Origin: Chloroflexota bacterium
Lineage (GTDB): Bacteria > Chloroflexota > Dormibacteria > Aeolococcales > Aeolococcaceae
Direction of reading: 5' to 3'
DNA: 64,000 bases
NCBI GenBank assembly: GCA_005880985.1
Contig: VBIQ01000005.1
Span: 248,001-312,000 of the forward strand
Part shown: in pieces, positions 18,041-33,310 of the stretch
How the letters are laid out: every line of letters begins with the position of its first letter
How positions within the stretch are numbered: the first letter of the stretch is position 1
Notes under the pieces: model-generated
What the model saw: the letters and a program-made list of their open reading frames with translations, nothing else
Database searches by the model: none
Told to the model about the DNA's origin: nothing
Position numbers and translations under genes: made by a program

Positions 18041-19771
18041 TCAGGCGACGGCCGCGACCGTGGCCGGGGTGGAGGCGCCGGCGCGCGTCGGCCGAAGATC
18101 ACGCAGCCGCAGCCGCACGCGCTCCATCCCCTCCCAGGAGTCGGCCTCGACCGCGAAGCAGGCGTCGATCCACCGGCCGCGCGGGAGGTGTGCCGCCAGC
18201 CCCGGCTTGTTGAAGGCGATCGCCTCCACCAGCCCGCCATCGGCGCCGCACAGGGTGACCCTCAGATGTTGCTTCTCGGCGCCGAAGCTCGAGGTGGCCA
18301 GCACCCGGCAACCGCTCAGCGCCAGTAGCGGTTCGGGATTCCCCTGGCCGCACGGCTCGAGCGCCGCCAGCTCGCGGCAGAGTGCCGGGGTGAGGTCGGC
18401 GACCGACACCTCGGCATCGACGTGGTGGATGCGTTCCGGCGCCGCCTCGCCGAGCTGCTCGGCGACGCCCGCGGTCACCAGCCGGGCGAACTCGTCGAAG
18501 TCGCCGGCGTCGAGGCTGAAGCCGGCGGCGGCGGCGTGCCCGCCGTAGCGCCGGAGCACCGAGCGAGCGGCGTCGAGCGCCCGCACCACCTGGAGGCCGC
18601 GCGCCGAGCGCGCCGAGCCCTTGGCCTCGTCGGGGTCGAGGCAGACGACGAAGGCCGGGCGCGCGTAGCGTTCCGCCAACCGTCCCGCCACCAGGCCGAC
18701 GATGCCCATCGGCCACCCCGGGTCGCCGAGGACAACGGCGGGAGCGCCATCGTCGACCCCGCCCAGACGCTCCTCGGCCTCGCGAAGCGCGGTGCTGACG
18801 GCGCGCTGCCGGTCGGCGTTGTGGGCGCAGAGCTGCGCTGCCAGCCCGCGCGCCTCGTCCTCGTCCTCGGACAGGCAGAGGGCGAGCGCGAGCTTCGCGT
18901 CCTCCATCCGCCCGGCGGCGTTGATGCGCGGCCCCACCCCGAAGGCGAGGTCCGAGGCGCGCAGCGGCAGGCGGACTCCGGCGAGCTCGCAGAGGACGCG
19001 CAACCCGAGCGGCGGGGACTCGCTGAGGGCGACCAGCCCGCTGGCGACGATGGCCCGGTTCTCGCCGCGCAGCGGCATCATGTCGGCCACCGTGCCCAGC
19101 GCCGCCAGGCCCAGCGCCTCCTCGGCGCAGCCGGGCGCGACCACCGCCTCCGCCTCCAGCGCGCTGAGAAGCTTCCAGGCGACGCCGGCTCCGGCCAGCC
19201 CGTCGAACGGGTAGGCGCAGTCCGGCCGCTTGGGGTTGACCAGGGCGTCGGCGGGCGCCAAGGCCGGCGGGCTGCCGTCGGGGGCAAGCGGGAGGTGGTG
19301 GTCGGTGATCACCAGGCGCATCCCCCGGGGACGCCCCTGGGCGACCTCGACGCTGCTGGTGCCGCAGTCGACGGTGATCACGCAGTCCGCGCCGCGGGAG
19401 GCCAGGTCCTCGAGCGCCGCGGCGTGGAGCCCGTAGCCCTCGGTCATGCGGTTGGGGATGTAGGGGAGGACGTCGGCGCCGGAGCGCCGGAGGGCGCGGG
19501 TCAGCATCGCGCAGGCGGTGACCCCGTCGGCGTCGTAGTCGCCGTAGACGGCGATGCGGCGCCGCTCGCGCATGGCCACCCCAAGGGTGATCACCGCCTC
19601 GGGCATGCCCGCCAGGGCGAAGGGGTCGTGAAACGAGGCCGAGCCGTCGAGCCATGCCGCGGCGCCGGCGGAGTCGAAGCCGCGGCGGGCGAGGACGCGC
19701 CCCAGCACCGGTGGCAGCCCGTCCAGCGGCGCCGCCGCGGCGACCTCCCAGCGACGTGGCGCCGGCCTCAT
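18041..19771 (-). CDS. recJ: Single-stranded-DNA exonuclease RecJ
   Basis: 5'-3' single-strand DNA exonuclease for recombination and repair. The 576-residue protein carries the DHH phosphoesterase motifs: YGDYDADG (Asp78, Asp80, Asp82), VDCGTSS, ITDHH (157-159), GTVADMMPL and GPRINAAGRM. The DHHA1 nucleic-acid domain follows with RRYGGHAAAAGFS. ATG 19771 is used; the open frame extends upstream but is not homologous. A TAGACT box about 60 bp upstream may be its promoter. Confidence 0.93.
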   Translation of the reverse strand: MRPAPRRWEVAAAAPLDGLPPVLGRVLARRGFDSAGAAAWLDGSASFHDPFALAGMPEAVITLGVAMRERRRIAVYGDYDADGVTACAMLTRALRRSGADVLPYIPNRMTEGYGLHAAALEDLASRGADCVITVDCGTSSVEVAQGRPRGMRLVITDHHLPLAPDGSPPALAPADALVNPKRPDCAYPFDGLAGAGVAWKLLSALEAEAVVAPGCAEEALGLAALGTVADMMPLRGENRAIVASGLVALSESPPLGLRVLCELAGVRLPLRASDLAFGVGPRINAAGRMEDAKLALALCLSEDEDEARGLAAQLCAHNADRQRAVSTALREAEERLGGVDDGAPAVVLGDPGWPMGIVGLVAGRLAERYARPAFVVCLDPDEAKGSARSARGLQVVRALDAARSVLRRYGGHAAAAGFSLDAGDFDEFARLVTAGVAEQLGEAAPERIHHVDAEVSVADLTPALCRELAALEPCGQGNPEPLLALSGCRVLATSSFGAEKQHLRVTLCGADGGLVEAIAFNKPGLAAHLPRGRWIDACFAVEADSWEGMERVRLRLRDLRPTRAGASTPATVAAVA

Positions 19772-19832
19772 CGTGGGGCGCGGCCCCGAGGGGCGAGGTG
19801 GCGCGTGGGGGTGGGCCGCACAGGTGTTCGAC

Positions 19833-19838
19833 AGTCTA
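19833..19838 (-). promoter_or_regulatory. Candidate recJ -10 box
   Basis: Minus-strand TAGACT lies in the 99-bp acnA-recJ gap and is identical to the box before fbiC. It would give a leader of about 60 nt. Confidence 0.35.
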
Positions 19839-19870
19839 TCCGGGCCCCGGCCGCCCGGCAAGCACCCGTC

Positions 19871-22639
<2,769 letters not shown>

Positions 22640-22725
22640 CTTCCCACTCCGTCGCCGGCCGGCTCGGCAGGGCAGGGGGCCCGGTCTGACCCGGCTGTCG
22701 AGCGCGCCTGATCGGGCGCCACGGG

Positions 22726-22743
22726 CCCGCCGGAGCCGGCGGG
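22726..22743. repeat. GC-rich hairpin in the acnA/reductase gap
   Basis: CCCGCCGG-AG-CCGGCGGG is an 8-bp perfect inverted repeat, followed at once by GGCGGCGCCGCC, another self-complementary stretch. It lies in the 221-bp divergent gap; the role is unknown. Confidence 0.35.
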
Positions 22744-22786
22744 GCGGCGCCGCCGCCCGGCCCCGCCCTGGCGCGCGCCCCTCCTC

Positions 22787-22814
22787 CCCTGGCATACTTG
22801 CCCTGGCATACTTG
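22787..22814 (+). repeat. Perfect 14-bp tandem repeat upstream of the sulfite/nitrite reductase
   Basis: CCCTGGCATACTTG occurs twice with no gap (22787-22800 and 22801-22814), 46 bp before the ATG at 22861. Each copy contains a CATACT -10-like hexamer, so the duplication would create two promoters or two regulator sites in phase at 14 bp. Confidence 0.6.
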
Positions 22815-22860
22815 ACGATCCCGATCGGCTTTGTCATGTTCCCCGCCGAGGAGTGGCGCG

Positions 22861-24657
22861 ATGACCCAGACGCTGGAGGTGCCAGCGACCACCATCCCCG
22901 CTCACGTCGAAGAGGAGATCGAAGAGTTCTCGCGGCGGGCGGCGGCGGTGCTCGCCGGCGAGGAGGACGACGAGAGCTTCAAGCCCTACCGGCTCTCCTT
23001 CGGGATCTACGGCCAGCGCCAGCCCGGCTACCAGATGGTCCGGGTCAAGATCCCCCACGGCCGCCTCAACGGCCTCCAGCTGGAGGCGCTGGCCAGCTTC
23101 AGCGAGACCTTCTGTGAGCCGGGCGAGTATCCCGGCGGTGGCGGGCGCGGCATGGGTCACATCACCACCCGCCAGGACGTCCAGTTCCACTTCGTCCCCC
23201 TGCACCGCGTCCCGGCCGCGATGCGCCACCTCGCCGAGGCGGGACTGACCACCCGCGAGGCCTGCTACAACACCATCCGCAACATCACCGGCTGCCCGTT
23301 GGCGGGAGCCTGTGGTGACGAGCTCTTCGACATCACCCCCTACGCGCAGGCGGCCACCGAGCTCTTCCTCCGCAACCCCATCTGCCAGAACCTGCCGCGC
23401 AAGTTCAAGATCGCCTTCTCCGGCTGCGAGAGTGACTGCGCCTTCGGCGCCATCCACGACATCGGCGCGGTGGCACGCGTCGAGAACGGAGTGCGGGGCT
23501 TCCGGGTCTGGGTCGGCGGTGGCCTGGGCAACACCCCACGGCCGGCCAAGCTGCTCTACGACTTCGTCGATGCGCGCGGCTTCTACGAGGTCGCCGAGTC
23601 GATCGTGCGTGTCTTCGACGCCGAGGGGATGCGCAAGAATCGCAACCGCGCCCGTCTCAAGTTCATCTTCGACAAGCAGCACGACCTCGACTCCTTCCGC
23701 GCCCGGGTCGAGCAGGAACGAGCCGCGCTTGCCGAGGACGCGTGGAGCAAGCGCATCGGTCGCGAGCTGGAGGAGCGCGTCGGACGCGAGGCGGAGCGAC
23801 GCGAGCGCGTCCGTCCCCAGCCGCTCAGCCGAGACGAGATCCGGCGCGGTCCCGCGTACTCCCGCTGGCGGGTGACCAACGTCGGCTCGCACCGCATGCC
23901 CGGATATGCGGTGGTCACGGTTCGCCTCACCCTCGGCGATCTGACCTCGGACCAGTTCCGCGCCCTCGCCGAGGCTGCGCGCCGCTTCAGCGGCGACGAG
24001 GCGCGCACCTCGCTGATGCAGAACGTGCTGCTGCGCGACGTCCGGATCGACCAACTCCCGGCGCTCTACGACCTGCTCCAGCCGGCGGGGCTGGCCGAGT
24101 CGGAGGCGCGCGGCGCGCGTGACATCGTGACCTGCCCCGGCGGCGACACCTGCAACCTCGGCATCACCTCGTCACGCGGACTGGGTCGCGCCCTCGGCCG
24201 CTGGCTCGACGCCGACGGCCTGCGCAACGCGCCGGAGATGGCGGGAACCTCGTTCAAGGCGAGCGGCTGCCCCAACTCCTGCGGCCAGCACCACGTCGCC
24301 ACCATCGGCTTCTACGGCAACAGCAAGCATGTCGGCGACGAGCCGGTGCCGCACTACATGATGCTGGTCGGCGGCGGCGTCGACCCGAGCGGCGCCACCA
24401 TCGGCGACTCGCTGATGAAGATCCCCGCCCGCCGCGTGCCGGCGGCGATGCAGCGGATGGTCGGCCGGTATCGCCAGGAGCGCGGTGAGGGCGAGCTGTT
24501 TGCCCAGTGGGTGGCGCGCGCTGACCGCGCTGCGTTGAAGGAACTGCTCGACGACCTCGCCCTCAGCGACGTGCCCGGTCCCGACGAGCTGGTCGACTGG
24601 GACCAGGACAAGGCCTTCACCGGCAAGACCGGCGAGGGCGAGTGCGCCGCCGTCTAG
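22861..24657 (+). CDS. Ferredoxin-type sulfite/nitrite reductase (siroheme, 4Fe-4S)
   Basis: Six-electron reduction of sulfite to sulfide or nitrite to ammonia. The 598-residue protein has two NIR/SIR ferredoxin-like half domains and two siroheme/4Fe-4S domains. Cluster cysteines are in CPGGDTCNLG (Cx5C) and GCPNSCGQHH (Cx3C). The first half has the paralogous TGCPLAGACGDE and SGCESDC blocks. ATG 22861 follows GAGGAG at 22848-22853. The Cys pattern does not separate sulfite from nitrite reductases, and no nitrate or sulfate assimilation genes are adjacent, so the substrate is left open. Confidence 0.9.
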   Translation: MTQTLEVPATTIPAHVEEEIEEFSRRAAAVLAGEEDDESFKPYRLSFGIYGQRQPGYQMVRVKIPHGRLNGLQLEALASFSETFCEPGEYPGGGGRGMGHITTRQDVQFHFVPLHRVPAAMRHLAEAGLTTREACYNTIRNITGCPLAGACGDELFDITPYAQAATELFLRNPICQNLPRKFKIAFSGCESDCAFGAIHDIGAVARVENGVRGFRVWVGGGLGNTPRPAKLLYDFVDARGFYEVAESIVRVFDAEGMRKNRNRARLKFIFDKQHDLDSFRARVEQERAALAEDAWSKRIGRELEERVGREAERRERVRPQPLSRDEIRRGPAYSRWRVTNVGSHRMPGYAVVTVRLTLGDLTSDQFRALAEAARRFSGDEARTSLMQNVLLRDVRIDQLPALYDLLQPAGLAESEARGARDIVTCPGGDTCNLGITSSRGLGRALGRWLDADGLRNAPEMAGTSFKASGCPNSCGQHHVATIGFYGNSKHVGDEPVPHYMMLVGGGVDPSGATIGDSLMKIPARRVPAAMQRMVGRYRQERGEGELFAQWVARADRAALKELLDDLALSDVPGPDELVDWDQDKAFTGKTGEGECAAV

Positions 24658-24740
24658 GCTGAGCGCGACGCGGCTGCCGGCGGCTGTCCCTGCCGGCCGC
24701 GCCCGGGAGATCCAGGCGCAAGCAGCACGGCCGATCGACC

Positions 24741-24769
24741 TTGACCCCACCCGAGGGTCGCCGTACGCT
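24741..24769 (+). promoter_or_regulatory. Sigma-70-type promoter of the MFS gene
   Basis: TTGACC (24741-24746), a 17-bp spacer and TACGCT (24764-24769) form the best-looking two-box promoter in the window, giving a leader of about 40 nt before ATG 24818. Upstream, GCCGGC repeats flank a 10-bp loop near 24675-24696 and may end the reductase transcript. Confidence 0.6.
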
Positions 24770-24817
24770 CAGCCGAGCAGCCCGCGCCGACGACGGTGCG
24801 CGCATTGGGGGTGGGAG

Positions 24818-26773
24818 ATGGACGCGACCATCGGTGCTCGCAGGCCGGGCTTGCTCCCCAACCTGTGGCAACGGCAGCTCCCCCGCTATCCCACCACCGC
24901 GCGGCGGTACATGTACCTCGGCATCGTGGTTGCGGCCACCGTCACGCTGTACTACGAGCTCTACATCAACGGCGCCGTCAGTCCCTCGATCCTGGCCGGC
25001 TACAACATCTCCTTCACGTACTACGTCATCATCCTGATCGCGGCCAACGCCCTCGGCGCCTTCGGAGCGCTGTTCGCCGGCCTTGCCGACCGGTGGGGAC
25101 GGGCCAACCTTCTGGTGGTTGGGCTTCTGGCCACCGCACTGTTCGCCCTGGTCGGCGTCCCCAACGTGCACAGCGGGTTCGCCTACGGCGTCATCCTGAC
25201 GCTCATCACCATCGTCGAGGGGATGGCGCTGGTGGCCACCCCGGCGCTGATGCGCGACTTCTCACCGCAGGTCGGACGGGCGACAGCGCTCGGCTTCTGG
25301 ACCCTGGGGCCCGTCATCGGCAGCCTGGTGGTCACCGAGGTGTCGAGCCACACCCTGTCCCACTTCTCCGATTGGCAGGCGCAGTACAAGCTCGCCGGCA
25401 TCGTCGGTCTGGTGGTGTGGGTGATCACCTTCCTCGTCCTTCGCGAGCTCTCGCCTCAGCTCCGCGACCAGCTGATGGTCGAGCTCGACGACAGGCCGAT
25501 CATCGAGGCGAAGGCGAAGTCGATCGACGTCAAGCGTGCGGTCGAGAACCAGTGGCGCCGGGTGCTCAAGCCCGCCGTCATCGGCGGGGCGCTCGGCGTC
25601 AGCCTGTTCCTGATCCTCTACTACACCGCCGTCGCCTTCATGGTCATCTACATCACGACGGTATTCAGAACCGGCTTCACCCAGGACCAGGCCAACAGCA
25701 TCCTCAACTGGTGGTGGGCAGTCGAGGCGGGAACGCTGATTGCGGTCGGACTGCTCTCCGACAGGCTGCTGGTGCGCAAGCCGTTCGCCGTGGTGGGCGC
25801 TGTGGGCACCGCGGTGATGACCCTCATCCTCATCCACGTCACCGGCCAGGCCGACACCAGCTACAACGGTCTGGTCCTCGTGGTCTCACTGCTGGGCTTC
25901 TTCGGTGGTCTCGCCTTCACGCCCTGGATGGCCGCCTTCACCGAGACCGTCGAGAAGATCAGCCCGGCGCTGTCCGCCACCGGTCTTGCGGTCTGGGGAT
26001 GGATCCTCCGAGCGACGGTCTCGGTCATCTTCCTTCTCGTCATCTTCGTCGTCCCCGCGGTGACACCGCTGGCCAACTTCGGGCCCGCGGTGGCCGCCGA
26101 CCTCAAGGACCCGAGGGTCGCGGCGGTGGTGCAGTACGGCCCCACCCTGCAGCAGGACCTCAGGGACCCGAGAGTGGCGAGTGCGGTCGCGGTGCAGCAG
26201 GATCTGCAGGATCCGAAGGTGGCGGCCGCGGTGCCGGTCATCCAGGCTCATCCGGCCGTGTTCGCGCAGCTGGCGCAGTACCCAGCGAACGCGATCCCCC
26301 CCGAGGTGCTGGCCGGCGCTATCGCCGCGCTCGGCGGTGGCGCCCAGGCGCTCGCCCAGCTGCAGACGGTCGGCGCCGCCACGTCCGATCCCGTCTCCGG
26401 GCCCAGGCTGCTGTTCGTGGTTCAGAACGGCGTCCAGGCGCTGGCGGCACTGAGCGACCCGATCGTGGGTCCCAAGCTGGTCTTCGTCGCCGCCCACGGT
26501 CCCGAGGTTCAAGCGGCGCAGAGCGACCCGGCCGTGCGCAGCAAGGTCGCCTTCGTCGCCGCCCACGGACCCGAAGTGCAGAAGGCCAAGGCGGACACTG
26601 CCGGTCAGTGGCAGAAGTGGTTCTGGGTCTGCTTCGCCGGGCAGCTGCTGTTCGTGCCGCTGATCTTCGTGCTCACCGGGCGCTGGAGCCCGGCGCGGGC
26701 CAGGCAGGACGAGCGCCAGCACGAGCTGGCACGCCAGAAGGAGATGGAGGCCCTGGGCCTGACCCCCGCGTAG
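24818..26773 (+). CDS. MFS transporter with large repeat-containing loop
   Basis: Secondary transporter of 651 residues, clearly longer than the usual 400-480. Residues 30-412 carry hydrophobic helices and the MFS signature GLADRWGRANLL between helices 2 and 3, so most of a metabolite:H+ symporter-like transporter is present. A segment of about 185 residues (414-600) then interrupts the fold before a last helix at 601-620 (FWVCFAGQLLFVPLIFVL) and a charged tail. The insert has three DLxDPxVA units (428, 447, 462) and then three 23-residue repeats (530-598) of the type FVAAHGPEVQ..SDP. It has no cysteines and few charges. Substrate unknown. Confidence 0.85.
   Translation: MDATIGARRPGLLPNLWQRQLPRYPTTARRYMYLGIVVAATVTLYYELYINGAVSPSILAGYNISFTYYVIILIAANALGAFGALFAGLADRWGRANLLVVGLLATALFALVGVPNVHSGFAYGVILTLITIVEGMALVATPALMRDFSPQVGRATALGFWTLGPVIGSLVVTEVSSHTLSHFSDWQAQYKLAGIVGLVVWVITFLVLRELSPQLRDQLMVELDDRPIIEAKAKSIDVKRAVENQWRRVLKPAVIGGALGVSLFLILYYTAVAFMVIYITTVFRTGFTQDQANSILNWWWAVEAGTLIAVGLLSDRLLVRKPFAVVGAVGTAVMTLILIHVTGQADTSYNGLVLVVSLLGFFGGLAFTPWMAAFTETVEKISPALSATGLAVWGWILRATVSVIFLLVIFVVPAVTPLANFGPAVAADLKDPRVAAVVQYGPTLQQDLRDPRVASAVAVQQDLQDPKVAAAVPVIQAHPAVFAQLAQYPANAIPPEVLAGAIAALGGGAQALAQLQTVGAATSDPVSGPRLLFVVQNGVQALAALSDPIVGPKLVFVAAHGPEVQAAQSDPAVRSKVAFVAAHGPEVQKAKADTAGQWQKWFWVCFAGQLLFVPLIFVLTGRWSPARARQDERQHELARQKEMEALGLTPA
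26405..26611 (+). repeat. Three tandem 23-codon repeats inside the MFS gene
   Basis: Period 69 bp, residues 530-552, 553-575 and 576-598 of the transporter. The second and third copies share the FVAAHGPEVQ core almost exactly; the first is diverged (FVVQNGVQAL). A degenerate fourth copy precedes at about 507-529. Confidence 0.75.
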
Positions 26774-26780
26774 GGGTGGG

Positions 26781-27164
26781 CTACGCCACCTCGAGGATGC
26801 GGCCCAGGTCGGCGGTGTCGATGTAGACGCGAACCCCGGCGATCAGGCCGGCGGTGACATCGATGACCAGGGCCCCGCTGCCGTCGAAGTCGTGGCCCTT
26901 CCGGCTGACCCCGGCGGTCTCGAACTCGACGGTGGCGGACCGGTGGTCGGCGACGATGCGCGCCGCGGCGAACACCTGTTGCGGCAGCACCTCCCCCAGC
27001 CAGGAGAAGAACTCGCGCAGCTCGCGGCCACCGCGGTACACGGTGCGAGGAGCGAAGCGGGGGAAGAGGAGCTCAGCGCTGGGGGCGAACAGGGCCTCGG
27101 CGCCGTCGGCGTCGCGCTCGTTGACGAGGCGGATCAGTTCGGCGGCTAGCACTCGGGGGGTCAT
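26781..27164 (-). CDS. SnoaL-like (NTF2 fold) protein
   Basis: A small alpha+beta barrel protein of 127 residues. The pattern is typical of SnoaL-like proteins: an N-terminal helix AELIRLVNERDADGAEALFAPSAEL, the FxPRTVYRGGRELREFFSWL block, then beta strands ADHRSATVEFETAG, GSGALVIDVTAGLIAGVRVYID. Members act as hydrolases, isomerases or stress-induced binding proteins, and the sequence does not tell which. ATG 27164 has GAGG upstream; the much longer open frame is not convincing. It is convergent with the MFS gene (7-bp gap), with its promoter facing glgX. Confidence 0.75.
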   Translation of the reverse strand: MTPRVLAAELIRLVNERDADGAEALFAPSAELLFPRFAPRTVYRGGRELREFFSWLGEVLPQQVFAAARIVADHRSATVEFETAGVSRKGHDFDGSGALVIDVTAGLIAGVRVYIDTADLGRILEVA

Positions 27165-27367
27165 GGCGAACCTCGCTGGTGAGATCAGGACTGTCAGATT
27201 TCGCCTCCCTTCGATGTCGGTAGAATAACGCGTCGCGTTAGTCCGCGTCAAACTCGGCTGCCGACGGGCCGCGGCCCCGGGCCGGCGGCCTCGGAGGCGG
27301 TTCGGATCATTTGCTAATGTCGGTATCACATCCGGTCGGTGCCTCCGGCCGCGGTGGTTGGAGCAGG
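27165..27367. promoter_or_regulatory. Divergent control region, SnoaL-like gene / glgX operon
   Basis: This 203-bp region lies between the SnoaL-like ATG and the glgX leader ORF; counting to the in-frame glgX TTG, more than 300 bp carry no assigned gene. It contains TATTCT on the minus strand (27222-27227) for the SnoaL-like gene and overlapping TAGAAT on the plus strand (27221-27226). The palindrome TAACGCG-T-CGCGTTA touches both boxes at 27226-27240. TAATGT at 27315-27320 is the nearer -10 candidate for glgX. The stretch 27241-27300 is GC-rich and shows nothing else. Confidence 0.5.
27226..27240. promoter_or_regulatory. 15-bp perfect palindromic operator candidate
   Basis: TAACGCG-T-CGCGTTA, two 7-bp arms around one base, overlaps the -10 boxes of both divergent promoters. 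The size and symmetry fit a dimeric repressor of TetR or LacI type. No regulator gene is adjacent. Confidence 0.55.
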
Positions 27368-27501
27368 ATGAGCACGCGAATCCCAGCCTCGAACGCCGTC
27401 GCGGAGGCGGAATCGACCGCTCCGCCGCATCCCGCGCCCGCGCCGGGCGACCCTGGGGAGCAGCCGCTGCCCACCGACGCCGGCCCGCTCGCGGCTGGGT
27501 C

Positions 27502-27505
<4 letters not shown>
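27368..27505 (+). other. Short ORF, probable original N-terminus of GlgX split by a frameshift
   Basis: ATG 27368 has a good GGAG site 6 bp upstream and opens a 45-codon frame rich in Ala, Pro, Glu and Thr ([17 protein letters not shown]...). It ends at TGA 27503-27505, overlapping a TTG in the glgX frame. Actinobacterial-type GlgX proteins have such a disordered N-terminal extension before the WPG block. One extra G in the GGG run at 27497-27499 would join the two frames without loss. It may be a real frameshift, a sequencing error or a coupled leader peptide. Confidence 0.5.
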
Positions 27506-29621
<2,116 letters not shown>

Positions 29622-29622
<1 letters not shown>

Positions 29623-31645
29623 TGACGACCCGCACCACCGCCACCCGCTCCGCGAGAGGGGCGGCGCGGGCGACGGTGGCGACGCCGGCCATCGACGTCG
29701 GACCGCAGCGGGTGGTGATCGAGCACGTGCGCCCCGCCATCGACTGCGGCGCGCTCGTCGCCAAGGCCGCCCTCGAGCAGGCGGTGCACGTCAGCGCCGA
29801 CATCTTCGCCGACGGCAGCGACCTGCTGGTCGCCTGGATCCGCCATCGACAGCCCGGGGCGACCGCGGCCGCCGAGGTGCCGCTGAGCGCGCTGCTCAAC
29901 GACCGCTGGGCGGGGCGCTTCACCCCCACCGCGACGGGACCGTGGGAGTTCGAGATCGTCGCGCTTGCCGACGACTACGGGACCTGGGTGCGCGACCTCC
30001 GCCTCCGGCTCGAGGCGGGCCAGGAGCTCGGCGTCGAGTTCGAGGTCGGCGCCCTGATGGTCGAGGGCAGGCTCGCCGGCGACGCCGGCAGGCAGGCCGA
30101 GCGGGCTCGCCTGGAGAAGCTGCGCGACGCCCTGCGCGGCCGGCGCCGCAGCGACGCCGAACGGGCTCGTGCCGCCGCCGAGCCGGCGGTCGTGGCCCTG
30201 ATGCAGCGCACCGCCGACCGCTCGCGGGCCACGGTGGCGGGACCGTTCCCGCTCTGGGTCGACCGCGCGCTCGGCGCCTTCTCCGCCTGGTACGAGATGT
30301 TCCCACGCTCCGAGGGAGCGAGCTCCGGACACAGCGGCACCTTCGCCACCGCCTCCCAGCGCCTGCCCGCGATCGCAGCGATGGGCTTCGACATCGTCTA
30401 CCTGCCCCCCATCCACCCCATCGGTCGCACGCATCGCAAGGGAGCCAACAACGAGCTCGAGGCGCGGCCCGGCGATCCCGGCAGCCCCTGGGCGATCGGC
30501 GGACCGGAGGGCGGCCACACCGCTGTCCATCCCGACCTCGGCACCCTCGACGACTTCGACGCCTTCGTCGCCGCGGCCCAGCGCAACGGGTTGGAGGTGG
30601 CGCTCGACTACGCCCTCCAGTGCAGTCCCGACCATCCCTGGGTGCGCCAGCACCCGCAGTGGTTCAGGCACCGTCCCGACGGCAGCATCCGCTACGCCGA
30701 GAACCCGCCCAAGCGGTACCAGGACATCTACCCGCTGAACTTCGACACCGAGGACCGTGAGGCCCTCTGGCAGGCGCTGCTCGAGGTGATGCTCTTCTGG
30801 ATCGACCACGGCGTGCGCGTGTTCCGGGTCGACAACCCCCACACCAAGCCGCTGCGTTTCTGGGAGTGGTTGATCCGCGAGATGCGCCGATCCCATCCCG
30901 AGGTGATCTTGCTCGCCGAGGCCTTCACCCGGCCCCGGGTGATGCAGCGCCTCGCCAAGATCGGCTTCACCCAGTCCTACACCTACTTCACCTGGCGGGT
31001 CTGGCGGCAGGACATCATCGACTATCTGACAGAGCTGTCGCAAACAGAGATGGTCGACTGGTTCCGACCGAACTTCTGGCCCAACACCCCCGACATCCTC
31101 CACGAGACCCTGCAGGCCGGGGGACCGCCCGCCTTCCGCCTGCGGCTGGTGCTGGCCGCGCTCTGCTGCCCGTCCTGGGGGATGTACAGCGGCTACGAGC
31201 TCTATGAGAACACCCCCTTGCGTCCCGGCAGCGAGGAGTACCTCGATTCCGAGAAGTACCAGTACCGACCGCGCGACTGGGACCAACCCGACACCCTGGT
31301 GCCGCTGATCACCCGGGTCAACCAGATCCGGCGCCGCCACCGCCACGCCATCGGCGAGCTGAGCACCCTGCGGGTGCACCACGCCGACAACGATGCGGTG
31401 CTCTGCGTCTCGCGCAGCAGCGACGACGGGGACGACGTTCTCCTGGTGGTGATCAACCTCGATCCCTATCGCCCCCAGGAGGCGACCACCTGGCTCGACC
31501 TCGACGCCCTCGGGCTGCCGGCCGACCGCCCGTTCCAGGCCCACGACGAGCTCACCGACACCACCTTTGTCTGGCAGGGACCGCGCAACTACGTCCGCCT
31601 CGATCCCGGCCAGCAGCCGGCCCACGTTCTCCATCTGCGACGCCG

Positions 31646-31649
<4 letters not shown>
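29622..31649 (+). CDS. glgE: Alpha-1,4-glucan:maltose-1-phosphate maltosyltransferase GlgE
   Basis: Transfers maltosyl units from alpha-maltose 1-phosphate to the growing alpha-1,4-glucan (GH13_3). The 675-residue protein has the N-terminal beta domain, then [23 protein letters not shown], the nucleophile in [10 protein letters not shown] and the acid Glu in LLAEAFTRP, followed by [11 protein letters not shown]. These match GlgE rather than a generic amylase. The ATG at 29622 is fixed by overlap with the glgX stop; its own stop overlaps treS as ATGA. Confidence 0.95.
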
Positions 31650-33306
<1,657 letters not shown>

Positions 33307-33310
<4 letters not shown>

